NCBI GenBank assembly: GCA_017399685.1
Contig: JAFQBM010000030.1
Location: 1-64,000, forward strand
Source of the DNA: Lachnospiraceae bacterium
Lineage (GTDB): Bacteria; Bacillota; Clostridia; Lachnospirales; Lachnospiraceae
Direction of reading: 5' to 3'
Length of the DNA: 64,000 nucleotides
The notes beneath the pieces are model-generated. The model did not search any database and was not told the origin of the DNA. It saw only the letters and a list, made by a program, of their open reading frames with translations. The position numbers were made by a program, and so were the translations under genes. Position 1 is the first letter of the stretch, and the number at the start of each line of letters is the position of its first letter. Below, piece after piece: positions 62,890 through 64,000 of this stretch.

Positions 62890-62922
62890 TAACTAAAAAC
62901 GTGTGGATTTTAATTCCACACG
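62890..62922 (-). terminator. Terminator of the DUF4173 gene
   Basis: CGTGTGGA (62900-62907) and TCCACACG (62915-62922) with a 7-nt loop; on the minus strand followed by TTTTTAG. It lies 17 nt after the 62939 stop. Confidence 0.85.
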
Positions 62923-62938
62923 CTTAGAACTACTCCAT

Positions 62939-64000
62939 TCATTCCCTTTTAGCCATCCACTTTGAGAAATTGAAATTCCTCCACCCCATGTCAGTACATT
63001 CTTCCTTTATTCTTTCTTCATAATCTTCTTTCTCATATTTCATTTGTCTGTCATCTTCCCACTCTTCATTCTCTGCATAATATGTGAAAATTGCAGGGGC
63101 AGCATCCAAAGATACATCTTCTTCCAGATATTCCAACACCGTCTTCATACCTCTTTCCAACTCTATTTCCACAGAATCCGGATGTACAAATAAATTGTAA
63201 TGTGCAATCCAGTAATCCATACGAGAAAGTGACAAGCATAAATACATCCCTATTACTACAATCGTACCAAAACGGAATAAGGTAAAATGGCACCTCCATA
63301 TTGCTATGATAACACCAATAAATAAAATTGCTAATACTGCCAATGCCCAGAACACTAAGACACGTTTTCTGGTTAAACCATAAGCCTCTACATACATTCC
63401 CATACGAAAGGCTGCTGAAAGAATCATGATATAAGTACATACCACCATTAAGGTCTGCAACACTTTTAAGACTTTACTCTCTCTAAAAAAACTATAACAT
63501 ATCATAACAATTCCAAAATTAATCATACACACAAACAACAACTGCCAAAATCCTTCTCTTGCATACTCTGCGTAAGTATAATTCTCTGGAAGACTCATAT
63601 TTCCAAGAAACAAAGCTCCGATTTGTATCCAGGAAAAAATGGCATAGATAATTAGAAAAGGGGCTAAAAAACCAATAGCAATCAATGGTTCATGCTGATT
63701 TATCTCAACAGCAGCATATTCTGAATTCTGTTTTTTAGCAAAATAATATAGCATACCATAAAAACAAAGAAATGCTGAAACAAACCAGAAACCAATGCCA
63801 AAGATATTTCCAAACCAGTTGTATCCAAACAAAGATGCTAAAAGTTCCTTACCCATATCTCCAAACACAGCATCGGAAGACATTAAAAGACATCCAACAA
63901 ATATTACCGCCGGAATGGCACAAGTCACACCTAAAATTACTGGAACTATCTTTGTATTATGAACCCCCTTTTTCTCTCTTTGAACTGCATATTCTTCCTT
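62939..64000 (-). CDS. DUF4153/DUF4173 multi-pass membrane protein, 5' part cut by window
   Basis: The reading frame stays open to the window edge (it continues upstream of 63928 as VQREKKGVHNTKIVPVILG), so the true start is outside. At least 353 residues are visible: about eight membrane helices, the DUF4173 hallmark YTYAEYAREGFWQLLFVC, and a soluble acidic C-terminus. A GTG at 63928 is an internal valine rather than the start. The family is common in Firmicutes; its function is unknown. Confidence 0.85.
   Translation of the reverse strand, partial: KEEYAVQREKKGVHNTKIVPVILGVTCAIPAVIFVGCLLMSSDAVFGDMGKELLASLFGYNWFGNIFGIGFWFVSAFLCFYGMLYYFAKKQNSEYAAVEINQHEPLIAIGFLAPFLIIYAIFSWIQIGALFLGNMSLPENYTYAEYAREGFWQLLFVCMINFGIVMICYSFFRESKVLKVLQTLMVVCTYIMILSAAFRMGMYVEAYGLTRKRVLVFWALAVLAILFIGVIIAIWRCHFTLFRFGTIVVIGMYLCLSLSRMDYWIAHYNLFVHPDSVEIELERGMKTVLEYLEEDVSLDAAPAIFTYYAENEEWEDDRQMKYEKEDYEERIKEECTDMGWRNFNFSKWMAKRE

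Noticed and set aside
62939-63928. GTG at 63928 as the true start of the DUF4173 gene
   Set aside because: The frame stays open to the window edge with hydrophobic, family-like residues upstream, so the gene is cut by the window.
1-64000. tRNA, rRNA, CRISPR or prophage genes
   Set aside because: No cloverleaf-like sequence, regular spaced repeats, or phage structural or integrase genes were recognised on reading; a covariance search would be needed to exclude a tRNA fully.

Overview
The window reads as an AT-rich Gram-positive chromosome, most likely from a Lachnospiraceae-type Clostridium. Supporting evidence: strong AGGAGG-type ribosome binding sites, a CIRCE-controlled clpB, the block rho-rpmE-DUF1385-prmC-prfA, and clostridial families such as DUF4364, DUF4474, DUF2812 with PadR, and TIGR01212 radical SAM. 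No rRNA, tRNA, CRISPR array, prophage or plasmid gene was seen.

Layout. 1-4.3 kb is accessory: an ABC exporter with a dyad-rich leader, small membrane proteins and a ParE/YefM-type toxin-antitoxin pair. 4.4-10.2 kb is the translation and termination block (prfA, prmC, DUF1385, rpmE, rho). A 186-bp fold-back element separates prmC from prfA, and rho has a leader able to form competing hairpins. 10.2-16.4 kb holds a hidden 54-codon gene coupled to a radical SAM gene, a DUF4364 gene, and an oppositely directed operon of PP2C phosphatase, Ser/Thr kinase and a Glu-rich surface protein. 16.7-28.2 kb is mostly housekeeping: PHP phosphoesterase, yajC, tgt, aroC, queH, clpB, a HAD phosphatase, DUF4474 and a metallophosphoesterase. 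28.2-33.3 kb has a PadR/DUF2812 pair with its operator, then a complete 1740-bp IS4-family element with 18-bp inverted repeats and a 10-bp target duplication, inserted just behind recD2. 33.3-36 kb is a gene graveyard: an FtsX permease remnant, a frameshifted small ORF, an Rpn nuclease tail and a recQ N-terminal remnant, among dispersed repeats.

36-44.6 kb holds an ECF sigma/anti-sigma pair and a probable sulfur amino acid locus: cysK, a PatB/MalY beta-lyase, a LysR regulator and a polar amino acid ABC importer. A shared dyad, GTTATAA-N7-TTATAAC, lies upstream of patB and of the importer promoter, with a half-site near cysK, which suggests one regulon. 44.8-49.8 kb is a LolD/FtsX-type ABC system beside a NarL-type two-component system. 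49.9-52.4 kb has a GNAT acetyltransferase and two tandem AIM24 paralogs.

Two systems stand out. At 52.6-53.0 kb is a candidate type I toxin-antitoxin locus: a 38-aa holin-like membrane peptide, a convergent antisense RNA with its own promoter and terminator, and 5'/3' complementarity flanking the gene. At 54.7-62.8 kb is a five-gene operon encoding a SWIM zinc-finger protein, a HEAT-like helical protein, a MoxR AAA+ ATPase, a DUF5682 protein and a VWA protein. Its composition suggests an ATP-driven machine of unknown target. The right edge cuts a DUF4173 membrane protein.
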